Below, in pieces: positions 47,715-58,332 of a DNA stretch of 64,000 nucleotides. The notes beneath the pieces were generated by a model. It did no database searches. It saw only the letters and a program-made list of their open reading frames with translations, and was not told where the DNA came from. How positions within the stretch are numbered: the stretch's first letter is position 1; each line of letters opens with the position of its first letter. Both the position numbers and the translations under genes were made by a program. Source of the stretch: Trifolium pratense (Eukaryota > Streptophyta > Magnoliopsida > Fabales > Fabaceae); assembly GCF_020283565.1 (NCBI RefSeq), contig NC_060064.1:18496337-18560336 (forward strand), in the 5' to 3' direction.

Positions 47715-49585
47715 ACACACATACCCAATACTTCAAGAATTGCGTACCACATTACCCGAACTCATATGATATCACATACCAAAGCGAATTTTGAACCTAA
47801 TGACTATGGACTGCCCTGACATGCTGGCATAGAATATCAGAGGACACTGGACCAGCTACTTTAGTGCAGTTCCTTGGTTTTTGGCGTTATGATACAAATA
47901 ATAGAAACCTTCAATGTATGCCAGGGCTTTGTTAATATTACTTTCATGGATCATAACTAATTTTTAAACTCCTATAAATAATTGAGGCATACATGTACAA
48001 CAAAATTCTTATTTAGATGAGATCTTTATAGCATTGGCTGCTGATAATTGAGTGCAGTGTTGTATGGTGCTTTTTCTATGGGCCGGGTTCAAAACTAACT
48101 AATTTGAGAGTATGACCATAGCCAAAAAAACGTAATTAACTGTTGTTTTTATTAGGGTATACACTACTCAACAGCACATTATTTAAATTGAAATTTGTGA
48201 TCCTGATATCCTTAATTAGGCCATGTTATTTATGTTTATTTGATTCCAGATATGTATATTTACTAGTTAATGATGGACAGTGTTCTTCTGTGTTGTACTA
48301 TTTGTATGGGAAATGCTGTTTTACAGTTTTGTTTTGTGATGCAACACATACACCTGCCTCAATCGTCATGTTGATTGTAAATTCCTAGATATTTCAACTG
48401 AAGCTCAACGATTTATGCAGGGAAACACAGCTGCGGTCATTTTATTCCACTACCGAGGAGATACAATCATTGTTTGCCAAGCAACAGGAACAATTGAAAG
48501 CTATGCAAAGAACTCTAGAAGATGATGAAAATTACGATAATACTTCTGCAGATATGGATGGAGTCGTAGGTGGAACGTCAGGAAGAGAAAAAGGTGGTGC
48601 CGTACACCACAGTAACAATGCTGCCAAAGCAGGATCTACCACTTCTGCCCAGAAGCTTACCAGAGAACAAGTTGAAACATCGAGTAACGAAGCAAGTGTC
48701 ACTGAGAAGCATGACTGTGATATAAGAAGTGAAGGATGCCAAAATACACAAGAGGCATGCCAAAATACACAAGAGGCAGAATTCACCAGTGCTGATAATG
48801 ACCACGGTGTTAGAGGTTGCATTGGTTCTGATGTTGATGGTGTTGGCACAACAGTTATGATGGAAGGAGATGCTATAGGAACAGAACGAGTTCTGGAAAC
48901 TGAAAGTCCATCAAATATTGGTGAACGGAATTTTGATTTGAACAAGGAGAGTCCTTTAGAAGGGGATACTATGAAGATTGATGACGATATGGAAACAGAG
49001 AAGCATGATCATCAGACACCTTGTCGTGAACATTCACAACACTCGCAATCAAATATTCATGTAGATACTGAAAAAACTATTGAGGGTACAGAAGCTGGAT
49101 GCCTCCTAATCAGAACCGAAGACCTTATAACTTCAGAAGTCCCTGGTAGCTGGGCTTGCAATACTGCCCCTTCTGCACACGGGGAAAATGAATCTTCAAG
49201 AAGCCGAGACAATAATGAAAGTTCAGGGGCATTGCTTGATTCAAATATTGTGGTGGCGGAGAGTCCAAGCACTCCTTCTGATGCTGCCGCTGCTGCCAGA
49301 AAGAATGAACGTCGAGCACTAAGTGAAATGATTGGTATTGTTGCTCCTGATTTGAAAGAGCAGTTTGAAGGCGCTGCTTATGATTGTGGCCGAAAGGGAG
49401 AAGACCATGGTGGTTCATCGGATTCGGATACTGAGAGTTGTAGTGACACTGGTGATGGTGATAGAGCTAATGCAAAGTGTGAATCAATATCCGATGAAGA
49501 AACTCAGGGCGTCGACCATGTTGAGGAGGATCAAAAGCAGGATGATTCCATGGACGAGGATGATGAAGCCACTCAAGAAGATTGA
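33751..49585 (+). CDS. FHA-domain coiled-coil protein
   Basis: Thirteen exons: 33751-33981, 34683-34855, 34977-35080, 35362-35442, 35938-36041, 36130-36216, 36506-36708, 44799-45000, 45088-45138, 45223-45321, 45410-45469, 46453-46574, 48421-49585. Borders are GT..AG and phases match throughout, giving 893 aa. A Ser/Asn/Gln-rich N-terminus leads to a forkhead-associated domain (about 78-185) with its phosphothreonine-binding signature intact: G91-R92, S107-x2-H110, N137-G138-T-Y. A long heptad-rich coiled coil follows (about 215-505), then an acidic Ser/Thr-rich tail with a short tandem CQNTQEA duplication. Such proteins bind phosphorylated partners as scaffolds. It resembles a plant family represented, as I recall, by Arabidopsis At2g45460, whose role is poorly defined. 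Intron 7 is 8.09 kb because of transposons. All introns keep good splice sites, so the gene is probably functional. Confidence 0.9.
34338..34440 (+). mobile_element. SINE in FHA intron 1
   Basis: 103 bp. The A-box region is GAGCATACTCAGTTGG and a degenerate B box GTTGAAACTCTGG follows. It ends in TTTGAC plus an A run. The 10-bp direct repeats GAAGTGTTTT flank it (34328-34337, 34441-34450). The tail matches those of several micro-insertions in the window. Confidence 0.7.
36975..37121 (+). repeat. 5' LTR of Copia element 2
   Basis: 147 bp with a TATTTAAA-like motif (37061-37068) and TG...CA ends. It appears identical to 41155-41301. Confidence 0.92.
37358..41147 (+). pseudogene. Copia element 2 pol region (gag-truncated, frameshifted)
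   Basis: The first frame (37358-37777) starts directly at the CCHC knuckle CKYCHRLGHTIFQC and holds the protease motif WIVDSGASDHMT. The large N-terminal gag domain that should precede the knuckle is missing: only about 240 bp separate it from the LTR, and they carry TACTGTTCAC repeats. Near 37755 one base seems lost and homology moves to the frame 37825-38682: LWHSRLGHPS, then integrase with HSDVWGP, FRSDNGKEY and GVAERKNR. Near 38650 a second frameshift moves it to 38661-41147: end of integrase, RT (CKWVFTVKYNSDG, LIVYVDDIVLTG) and RNase H (FTDADWAGS, YSDSKAAI), complete to the stop. A 27-bp-scale in-frame duplication (FQTEDMSFFN, about 39020-39080) lies in the linker. Confidence 0.92.
41155..41301 (+). 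repeat. 3' LTR of Copia element 2
   Basis: 147 bp, apparently identical to 36975-37121, followed by the ATTTT duplication. Confidence 0.92.
41780..42216. repeat. Pair of direct repeats in FHA intron 7
   Basis: About 90-95 bp recur at 41780-41867 and 42121-42216. Both read AAGACATTAGGTTTATGGGT, TCTCACTTAT, CAATGTGGGACTC or AAATGTGGGACTC, and CTTGAAATATCAACA. The second copy has a small insertion (TTACTCAAA). The spacer is GC-richer. This looks like an LTR-type or composite dispersed repeat of unknown family; no coding sequence is seen. Confidence 0.55.
42217..43803. other. Remaining part of FHA intron 7
   Basis: AT-rich intronic DNA without a recognisable gene. The block 42780-43330 has promoter/transcript-like text (GTTATGGCCCATCTC, TTGGTTTGGGCC) typical of dispersed repeats, but no terminal structures were found. 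Confidence 0.3.
43804..44604. mobile_element. hAT-like element with ACTCG subterminal repeats
   Basis: About 801 bp. The ends are GGTTGTCAAACTCGCGAGTAG and, inverted, GGTTGTCAGACTCGCGAGTCT. Subterminal regions are filled with AAACTCG/CGAGTTT words. Near the left end a 20-bp unit with the perfect 16-bp palindrome AAACTCGTACGAGTTT repeats three times (43831-43886). The interior is non-coding. I found no clean 8-bp TSD, so the superfamily is inferred from the termini and subterminal-repeat style. Confidence 0.65.
45750..46390. mobile_element. Non-autonomous hAT element in FHA intron 11
   Basis: 641 bp flanked by the perfect 8-bp repeat CTTATTTT (45742-45749, 46391-46398). The ends are CATAGTAGTTAATCCCGG and, inverted, CAGGTAGTCAATCCCGG. 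Subterminal blocks are rich in CCCGGGAT/GGAGCGG words (45763-45840, 46225-46380). The middle is AT-rich and has a poly(A) micro-insertion at 45983-46011. No transposase. The right end lies only 62 bp from exon 12. Confidence 0.88.
46678..46765 (+). CDS. Possible alternative terminal exon of the FHA gene
   Basis: Downstream of exon 12 an acceptor-like TTTTCTAATATAG is followed by 88 nt that continue the exon-12 phase for 28 codons and end in TGA. The peptide, LHQSHNSLDQQENRELVHTN..., is Leu/Gln/Asn-rich and coiled-coil-compatible. Used in place of exon 13 it would yield an isoform lacking the acidic tail. Without transcript data it may be chance. Confidence 0.25.
46905..47356. mobile_element. 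TIR element (TGTTTGGAT type) in FHA intron 12
   Basis: CTATGTTTGTTTGGATAGAT at the left and, inverted, CTATGTGTTTGGATGTTC at the right bracket about 450 bp. Purine-rich GAGAGAGAAATA and pyrimidine-rich TTTCTCTCTT arms are mirror images, so the transcript could form a long imperfect hairpin. TSD not resolved. Non-coding. Confidence 0.5.
47675..47722. repeat. Poly(C) tract joined to (AC)n microsatellite
   Basis: A run of about 26 C (47675-47700) runs straight into (AC)10 (47701-47720). The purine strand could form a G-quadruplex. Run lengths of this kind are prone to sequencing and assembly error. Confidence 0.9.
47723..48420. other. Distal part of FHA intron 12
   Basis: No gene or clear repeat. 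The segment ends in the exon 13 acceptor ATTTATGCAG (48411-48420). Confidence 0.4.
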
Positions 49586-50935
49586 TTTTCTTGGATAATA
49601 AGGGGCTCTAAAAGGATATTTGGGTATGTAAGTTTTTTTTTTGACTAATGGGTATTAAGTTGTAGATACCGATGGATTCCCTCTGTATTTTTACTGATTT
49701 GTCTCTTTCTTTTCTCACCCTCTGTAATAATATTTAGGGCCGGTTATTGTAATTATTTTTATTGTTCAAGTGGGGTTTTTAGCCATTATTTTCATCAAAT
49801 GCAAATAATGAGTGAATTGCTTGAATTTGAATCTGAGAATCCAGCCTTGTCGGTGTTATAACTCGAGGAATTTTTCTCCTATGTGATCCTATCCAGTTCG
49901 ATTTTGAGGAATTAGTCATTACGGTTGCGTAATTGATTTTCAGCTTAGAGTAAAAATGAGGTATAATTTCATTTTGGAGAGTAACACTTTGGTTATTAGT
50001 ATGAATTTACTTTTGTGTAGCCGAAGAGTTTCTCTCATTATGTTGTAGTTAAAGTTCATGAATCAGGACCGTGTAATCCAAAATGTGCGGCCGAGATCAT
50101 TTACCATGATTTTATAATTAAGTTGGTCTAAATCATTCGATCTATAAATAAAGGTTGTGAATAAAAACTGTGCTTTATTACAGTAGGGAATCACAATCCA
50201 AAGTTCACATGGCTTGACATGATAGTCTCAATGCAATATCATTTAGATCAACTATGGAGCACAATTATTTGATGTTCAAACTCTTTTATTAATAAAATCT
50301 TTATTCTTTTGTTTTTATAGGGACCAAGGTAATAAATAATAACTAGTACTATTTTCAGAAATCAAATGGAAGTATTTCAATAAAATTATTTGATGCCCAA
50401 AATATGAGCAGAGCAACTATGTGAACTTGTTTAGCAAACTCAATCAAAAAATTAAATAGAAAGACTCTTAAACATGATATAAATAATGGATGGCCCGATC
50501 AGAAACCTGATTGCCGATGGTCAAAAGGATCGTGGACGAGGCTCCGATACTATCTTAGAATTGAGAGTTGGGTCTAACTCAATCCTACAAACCAGCTTGT
50601 AAGGTAAGGATTGCCTCTTACTTATAAGCCCTTGTCCAGACCAACTCACATCCGATATGAGACTTCTTAACATATAATAATTCCAAAAATTGTCTCTATT
50701 ATTCTCTCTCCATTCTAAAATATGACCAATTCACATAGATTAAGAAAAATTGTATAAATGGAATAAAAAAGAATAGTATTTTTACAAAAACTACCATTAT
50801 CATGCATTGGAGGGTTCTTGTCTTAAATGCAAAGCGTAAGATATTAAATTATGTGTAATGCAAGTAGTATTAATTAGATGACACAATTAGTAAAAAAAAA
50901 AAATAATAATATAATTAATGTTGAGAGAAAGGCAG
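49586..50935. other. 3' UTR of the FHA gene and repeat-bearing intergenic DNA
   Basis: The 3' UTR carries a poly-T micro-insertion at 49633-49649. At about 50490-50670 is a dispersed-repeat-like block (GGCCCGATCAGAAACC, CATCCGATATGAGACTTC), similar in style to the CAATGTGGGACTC repeats of intron 7. No gene. Confidence 0.4.
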
Positions 50936-51895
50936 AAGATGACGAGAATACTTTGTTTTGGAAAGATGAATGGTTAGATGGGGGATCGCTAAGGCCTCTG
51001 TTTGAGACACTTTTAATTTGAGTTTAAACGAAGATATTTCAATGGAGGACATGTGTTGGTCGGGTTGGGGTGTTGGGTGGAAATGGGTGGGTGTGGTGTT
51101 TATTTGCGTGGAGGAAGGGCTATGGGGAGAGTGTTACATTGCTTTGGATAATATTGTTTTGCAAGACTCTATCGGATTTCGGGGTGTGGTTAGATGATCG
51201 AGACACGTGTTATTTTGTTCGAGGGGCGTATTATATGTTGAGTCGTATGGTTTTGAGGGACTTGTCATTTGATAGTGAGTTGGTTTGGAACAAGTTTGTT
51301 CCGTTGAAAATTAATATACTTTCGCTTAGAGACTTCTTAGTGATAGACTGATAGGCTACCTAGCTACTAAGTTCATTTTAGATTTTCGTGGTTGTTTGTG
51401 TAACGACTTGGCTATGTGCTCAACTGGTGTGTGGAGTTCTATAGATGATTTTAATCGTCTACTCTTGAATTGTACCCTTTTGGATCAATTTGGGGTGATA
51501 TTATTAGTTGGGTGGGTGTGCACTGCGCTCTCCCAAATAATGTTTTCTCTCTTTCTCAACAATTTTGTGGAGCTCACATGTTTCGTAAAGAAATCATGTT
51601 GTGTCTTAACTCTTAAGCATTTCTGATTAGCTACAAGTTGCTCTATTTGAAAAGAAAGAAGCAAGAGAGTTATTGATTATAAGATATTCTCAACATTAAA
51701 GTTTAAGTTTTGTGGTAGCTGAAGGCTAGAAAAAAAAGACTTGTTTTAACTTACATCGATGGATGACGGATCCCTCTATTTGTTTAAGTTTTATGCATTT
51801 TTTATATTTGGTTCCATTGAAATGTAATAACTGTTTCTTATTTTTATGCACACCTTGTACTTAAAATGTATTATATATCTCTACCAAAAAAAAAA
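50936..51895 (+). pseudogene. Decayed LINE (L1-type) 3' end, zf-RVT region
   Basis: The translated pieces LFWKDEWLDGG, then FGVWLDDRDTCYFVRGAYYM, then LVWNKFVPLKI, follow the order of the zinc-binding region found after the reverse transcriptase in plant L1 polyproteins. Frames are broken at least twice (about 51018 and 51150) and a stop lies near 51350. The 3' end runs AT-rich to CTCTACC plus an A run at about 51879-51891. The RT and endonuclease domains are absent, so it is 5'-truncated. It may encode nothing now. Confidence 0.7.
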
Positions 51896-51907
51896 TGTAT
51901 TATATAT

Positions 51908-52863
51908 ATATTTATTTGGCTTGTTATAAAATAAATGTTGTATTTAAAATTTAAAAGGATGATCTATTTTGCAACAAATGTTTTCTACAAATGGATAAGT
52001 GATTTTGGGTGGGAGGGAGTAATAAGTTGACGAATATGCAAATACTACAACATTAATTAATTGTAACGAGATGGCAGCTACTGTTCCCTTTCACTGCATG
52101 AGATTCCAGCATCAGTAAAAATGTGGTGAAAATAAATTCATATAGCTATGATTGTACATGTTTAAAAATGCATGTAATGATTATGATGATGGTAATAGAA
52201 GACGAAGCAAAGTGATGATTATGATGAGGATGTGTACCAATTTTGAAGGTAATGAATGGCAGTGGATAATTGTGTGGCAGAGAAGAAAATCATAGATTTC
52301 TAATTTGAATGTAAGGTAAGGTGAAATATTGGTGATGTTGAGGTGGACCACATATAATATATAATATATAGTTGTTACTTGATGGTGAGTGGTGAATGAG
52401 AAATCAGTTGATTTCATAATAAATATTGTGCATGTGAAACTATTGCCTCTCCTTCTCACTTCACTTAATTATAATTGTTGATTGATATACATCTCAATCC
52501 ATCTCCATCTATATTAATTTGTTTGTGGTTTCAAACTGAATTGATATGTGCAAATCTGCAGTTTTTTGATGTTATTCTGATCGCATAATTCACCATTTCG
52601 AAAAGTAAGTTACAAATTTAAGCATTTTCGAAACGTATGATCCAAACCAAACCAAGAGCAAATTCAGGGGGATTTTCGAATTTTTAAGGGTCTAAGAGCA
52701 ATGTGGAGGGCCTAATGACAATTTTCCTAAAAGTATACGCTCCTTAGCTATCTATGTAGTGGGCGAATTATTGAGTCACCATAGCGACTAATTAAGCGAT
52801 TGAATTTTGAAATTGGTAACTAAATCAATTTGTAACCAGTTTGCAAAATATTGTTAAACTTAA
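51908..52863. other. Intergenic, no gene recognised
   Basis: AT-rich. GGGTGGGAGGGAGTAATAAG (52007-52026) resembles one Stowaway terminus, but the matching left end is not obvious. Short open frames are not gene-like. Confidence 0.35.
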
Positions 52864-52994
52864 TGTTGTCAACCGCAGATGGCAGACTATAGTGTTGTTA
52901 TAGCCGCTATTTGAAAATATATTGTATATTAAATATGTCATGGAATAACAATGACTTGTCCAAATTCCACCGTGATAGCTGCTATTTGACAACA
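52864..52994. mobile_element. Small MITE with TGTTGTCAA termini
   Basis: 131 bp from TGTTGTCAACCGCAGATGGC to, inverted, TGTTGTCAAATAGCAGCTAT. Inner words ATAGCCGCTATTTG / GATAGCTGCTATTTG continue the inverted symmetry. The termini resemble hAT-type MITEs. Flanking TTAAA occurs on both sides, but the duplication length is ambiguous. Confidence 0.55.
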
Positions 52995-53505
52995 CTAGTT
53001 AAATTACTAGTTCTTAATGTTAGTTGTCGATGATCGATTTAATACGTTTTATAGATTAGTGTGTATAAAACAACATCAATCGAGAGATATCTTTATATTG
53101 ATCATTGTATAACTCAAATGATTAATTACAACATTTAGACATGACTTTATGTTCATGAATACCCTATGTTCATAATATAAAAAAGTGGGAAGATAAATCA
53201 ATTGAGTGACATTGCCTTTTTATATTTTAGGTATAGAGCACTAGATGCAAGTAAAAGATATAAATGCAAGTACAATTGAACTGTTGTTTAAAGTAAAGAA
53301 ATGTTCATCTCCTCCCTTTAATGTAAATAATCTTAAATGACACACATGTCACATGCACCCAAAAGAATCTTCTCTAAAATTAGATAAAAATATATATAAA
53401 TAGATACACAAGTTGCTAGCTCTCATAAATTATACATCTATATAAAAAACACATAGGCAATAAAATCATCTTGAAAATAGAGAGGAACTTTGATATCATA
53501 GTTGA

Positions 53506-53640
53506 CTACCAACATCTTCCATCCTCCATAGTGCCAAGTATAATTTGGAGGTAGTAATACAAGAAATGAGTGAAGCCCTTGTGGTCCTTGTCCTCATCAA
53601 ATAGCTCAACCTTCCTTGTTCCAAAAGGATATGATGAGGG
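53506..53640 (-). CDS. Possible exon of an unidentified minus-strand gene
   Basis: On the minus strand, after a T-rich stretch and AATCCCTCATCATATCC, the frame reads PFGTRKVELFDEDKDHKGF and ends GTMEDGRCW then TAG. An overlapping frame continues longer (PPNYTWHYGGWKMLVV...). The amino-acid text looks protein-like but I recognise no family. Possible 5' parts lie around 54350-54450 on the same strand. Evidence is weak. Confidence 0.2.
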   Translation of the reverse strand, partial: PSSYPFGTRKVELFDEDKDHKGFTHFLYYYLQIILGTMEDGRCW

Positions 53641-53649
53641 ATTCAAGAA

Positions 53650-56600
53650 AAACAAAAAAAATATCCAATTTCACATTTCATCTTTGGTAAAAATCAAACT
53701 TACAAAAATTTATATGATATACACTATCATGAAAAAAGATACAAATCACTATCAAAAAATATATATGAAATTTTATGCAAAATTGCTTTTATCTCTTTTC
53801 CCTTTGCATTTCATTTCTAGCTTTGTTTTATTATCTACTTAAAGAAAATGACTCACTTTAATATCAAAATAACCCCACACGCTTTGCCATAGTATGTAAC
53901 TTCGCTTTCCTAGCTACAATCATCTCCACATTACTCTACCTATATGTCTCATTGTTGCTTTTTTCTCCTAAATCTAGTAGGGGAATAATTGTGCATTGGT
54001 AAAAATATAGACAACCATCAATTTATTTCACCATCTTGGTTATTGGCAAACTATATATAATCAAGCATAGGACTAATAATTTCCAATGCAAGAATATACA
54101 AATAAAAATATATTATTCCCTTCGTGTCACAAATTATTTAAGTACGAGTTACTGAAGTGATCAGATTCAAATTATCAATCGAACTTTAGGTTATCAGGAT
54201 TTCTTTGTTATTAAAACCGAACATTTATTTAATTAAGATAAAAACAAATATGGTGAGCTATATCAAGGCAAAATAACAAATTAAGGGTAACATGTGAAAT
54301 AGGTGAGACTAAGTTGTTCCACTATGTATCATGATGATATAAACAAAAACCCTCCAATGAATGTGAGAAGAGGGGTATGGTGGTCATGATGATAAGGAAG
54401 AAGATGAAGCCAAAATGGGGTTCATTTTCCAAATAAATGAGCATGGTTTTGGTACTCAATTACTTAAAGAAAAGGGACAAAATAAGGGACCTAACCTCAT
54501 TGACTACTTACCCCTTTCATCTTCATTACCTCTATAATTTTTTCCATTTGCTTCTTCTTATCCGCACGTGACTTCCACGTGACTTTTCTTTTTGATGTTT
54601 GGGGGGATTACTTTAAAGTAAAATTTATATCATGTAATGTAGCTGTCTCTAATTGCCCTTTTTGACCAGATTATTTTATTTAGTTGCAGTTTGCTTATCT
54701 TAAACTAAAATTAATTATAAGTGATTAATTGCATCTATTAAGAGTTTTATTTGAATAAACTTTTTGCGTTGGACCCGATTCACTATAATCATCCGGTCAA
54801 TAGTTTTAATCCATTAGAATTTTGTCAAATATATTGAGATTAGTGAGTATAGTAAGTTCTGACTATACAAAATTTATTTTTCATTTCTACTTTTCAGGTC
54901 TTATATATAATATAAGTATAAATAAATAAATAAATAAATTTATTAAAAAAAATAATGTATCTAATTTATATTTTTTAAATTATTGAGATCAATTTGTACA
55001 TTTTTTTACTGCATCAATTTTATTTACATCTACTTGTACTCGATAATCAATTAAGACGGTCGGATCAAGATTAGACAATTATGTTATAATTTTACATTTT
55101 TAACCTTTTTTTCAAGGCATTTTTAACCTAATTTATTGAAGAAAAAGAAATGCATAATTGAGTACGTGAGTTGGTCCAATGTCTAAAATCATTTACTGTA
55201 TCATTTTTTACTATGCCAATTTTATTTAATTACATCTACGTACTCATGCAATAACTCTATCATAAATTTTATTTTAGGAGAATGTTAACATGTGCCCTTA
55301 AGGGCACAAGTTAACATGACCCTTTATTTTATTGTCAGGAAGGAAAGATTTGATTGTCAATTATGATGGTCAGATCACGATCAAAATCTTGTTGTAAACT
55401 TGTAACTATGTCTTTTGTGTTATGTCAAACTCAATGTCACATTCATCGGTCTAATTATACCATATATATTGGTCTATATATACTACTTCACCTTACATTC
55501 TAATCCTAACAATGAATGTCTAGTTCTAACCCTAACATTCACCTCGATCTTATACTAACACGACTATGAGTGTTTACATATACACATCCCCTACATTGAC
55601 ATCAAATCCACATAATATATTGAGATAAAAATTTGTTTTAACCTATCCTAAATAGTGGTATAGTTGGTTCAACTCACACCATTTAAAGTAAGTCGGGTTA
55701 TTCAAAAACCCACTCTAGATTGGGGTGAGTAAAATTCAATAGCACTTTGTTGTTCCATCATCACACTTCATTGGAGCACACACTGCGCTCAAGTGCCTTG
55801 CGTATAGTACTCATCTTTGTCTCTTCTAATTATAGAATTAATTAATTAAATTTTACCTAGTCATACCAGGTGACGTTTAATGAATGAAAAAGTGGGGGTT
55901 ATGTTTTCCAAGAAAATGTTAAAAAATTATAAGCTTTATGACAATGTTATGGATTTTCTAATGTGAAAGAAACAGAGAGGATTTAAAAAAGGTGGTTCTG
56001 CTTTTCAAACAAATCCTTTCTTACGCACTTAAATATTGCTAATTAAGTGAAATTAACAATAACTTTTGTGAAATTCTTCCATCTTAATTATAAATAAAAG
56101 TAGGTTAAATAAAATTGGTGAATTTAGTTTAAATTTTAGATTTTTTTTAATAAATCGGATATCTTCTGCATGCAACAATAGACTTATGGGACCAAAATGA
56201 ATGTTAAATCTCCTTAAGAGTTTTAACACTGATGCAGGCTCAAGATATAGATCGAACTCAGAATCTTAAGGTAAAAGAGATCTGTGTCATCTCATCTAAA
56301 TACTCTTGGGTAAACTTCTTTGGACCAATTACGTTAAACTTTTTTTTCCTTATAATAATTAATTAAGATTAGAGAGAGAGTAATATAAACAAATTTATTG
56401 CATGAGTAACTATGATAAATTTAAGAGTTTGTGCAAGTATTTTGACTATAGGGATGGCAATGGGTGCCCATACGTGCGAGTTTGATACTACTCAAACTCA
56501 CACCCATATATTTGGATGTCACCCAAACCCAAACCTAAATTTATACAGACTCTTGAGTCTGAAATTTAAGTTTATTTAAGTCACTAGGTTTGGTTCAGTG

Positions 56601-56929
56601 ATGAGGATTTAAGTAGTATGATAAAAGTCATGAGTTCGATCCTCAACTACAATATAAACCAAAAGAAAATAAAAATCTATGTTCATTTAAAAGATTTTAT
56701 AAAATTTAATACCAACAAAAGATTATTAAACTCAATAACTAGGACAATTTTTTTATACTTCAACATCTATTACAATGATCACAAAAATAGACTAATCACG
56801 TATATCCATCTCGTTGCATATGGAACTCTTAGATATTGAATTTCATATTAACTCCATAAAAGATTGTTACTGTGGTTCAGCCTCTCCCGATAGTTGCGGA
56901 AGATCGAACCATGATCATTCCTATTAAAT
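53650..56929. other. Long AT-rich intergenic region
   Basis: No gene I can support. On the minus strand 54450-54350 begins with ATG and a hydrophobic stretch (FGFIFFLIIMTTIPLF), which might be a signal peptide start, but the frame is short. CACGTGAC G-box words occur at 54566-54582. A collapsed TIR palindrome is at 55282-55317. A SINE-like phrase (GGTTCAGTGA, GAGTTCGATCC) is at 56589-56642. Confidence 0.4.
55282..55317. repeat. 36-bp palindrome: two fused element ends
   Basis: Two inverted copies of ATGTTAACATGTGCCCTT meet at CTTAAG with one mismatch. They match the ends of the ATGYTAAC TIR family, with no internal sequence left. The following CATGACCCTTTA is also shared with the right flank of 27393-27562. 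Confidence 0.7.
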
Positions 56930-56941
56930 TTAAGATCAACT

Positions 56942-57167
56942 GAAGTTCAAAGATTTCGTTTGTTCATTTAGCTTTTGGATTTTTAACCCTTTACTTTGTT
57001 TGGGTTTGTCCGGTTTGGGTTTGTCCGGTTTGTAACTTTTTATTTGTTTCACTTTTTGCTCATTTTGCAACTTAACAATTTCTTAGCATTTAGTTTGTGG
57101 ACACCTTGTGCTAATCTAGATTGCTGTTTCTAATATATGGTTCTTTGTGTGATTGCAAAAAAAAAAG
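56942..57167 (+). mobile_element. 5'-truncated poly(A) retro-insertion
   Basis: 226 bp ending GTGTGATTGC plus an A run, flanked by the perfect 12-bp repeat TTAAGATCAACT (56930-56941, 57168-57179). The content is T-rich, like L1 3' UTRs, and non-coding (GGGTTTGTCCGGTTT tandem pair at 57001-57030). A second, tiny insertion starts inside its right repeat. Confidence 0.75.
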
Positions 57168-57363
57168 TTAAGATCAACTACTACTAGACCTTGAATAAAA
57201 AAAAAAAAAAAACTACTACTAGACCAACACACCATTGGTAAATAAAATTATACTTACGCTAGTGTTTTTTTTCCCTCAATATTTGGAGATTTATTATATA
57301 CAATAAATGAAATAATAAATTTGGTTGTTTTTTCCTTTATGAAAAAAATCACACTGGAAGTTA

Positions 57364-57510
57364 CTTCCTTCGGCCACAATTATAAGAAAAAAAATTATTT
57401 TTTAGGTTCATTGAAAAAGTAATGTATCTGATCAATAATATAGACTGAATACATTATTTTTTCAATGAATTTAAAAAGTATTTTTTGTTTATAATTGTGT
57501 CAGGAGGGAG
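57364..57510. mobile_element. Stowaway-like MITE
   Basis: 147 bp with ends CTTCCTTCGGCCACAATTAT and, inverted, CTCCCTCCTGACACAATTAT, and a TA duplication (57362-57363, 57511-57512). The interior shows inverted AAAGTAATGTAT/ATACATTATTTT symmetry. Non-coding. Confidence 0.85.
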
Positions 57511-58332
57511 TAACAATTTTTTTATTATTTTTTTTGTTACATGAAGTTAGCAATATTTCTATCTGTGACATTTCTTTCACTTGGGACTACCTGAAAAAAG
57601 TGGGCAGGCATTGGTGTAGCATTAAAAACTATAGAAACTAGAAGCAACAAACAAAGTGGCCCATTTTAAATGAACCTGGAGTTAATGCAAGTTAATTACC
57701 CAATTTGAAAATATATGATGGATGTCAAGTTTATCTTCTAATCAGCATAATTAGCACCACTAATTTGTTACAACCTCATGACATGACTTTAAAACTATGT
57801 TCTCTTTTTGAAGATCTCAAATTCAAGTCCCAATTTTAAGGTCTTGAAACCGAATGGGAAACTTCCAAAGAATGGGTACTGTACTTACTTTTGAGAAAAT
57901 CATAGTTGTTGCCCAAATGTCTGAGATGGTGTCATATCTAAGTATATTGAAATTATTACAAAAATATTTTTGAATGTACTGTGATTTTTTATACATAATT
58001 TTATAGATTAAATTGACTAACAAAATACACATTTAAATAGATTATATGTAACAACACTTTCTCCCCAAAATAATACCATAGTGATTGTACTTAACATTTT
58101 ATTTTTTTCTAATCACTCAATATTAGTAGTGTTAGTTTCTATTAATACAGTATATTTTTTCTCCCTTTTTTTGGATTTAATTCTGAATCTCGAATTTTCT
58201 TTGCCCTTGACGCAAATTAGTTGAGTTATTCACTCCACATATCCGACCGTAGTTAAAAATGATTATTTACTTGCCTATTTAAAATTCTTTTCCTCTTTTC
58301 AAATTCGACGTTCACACTCACTCACTCGGAAA

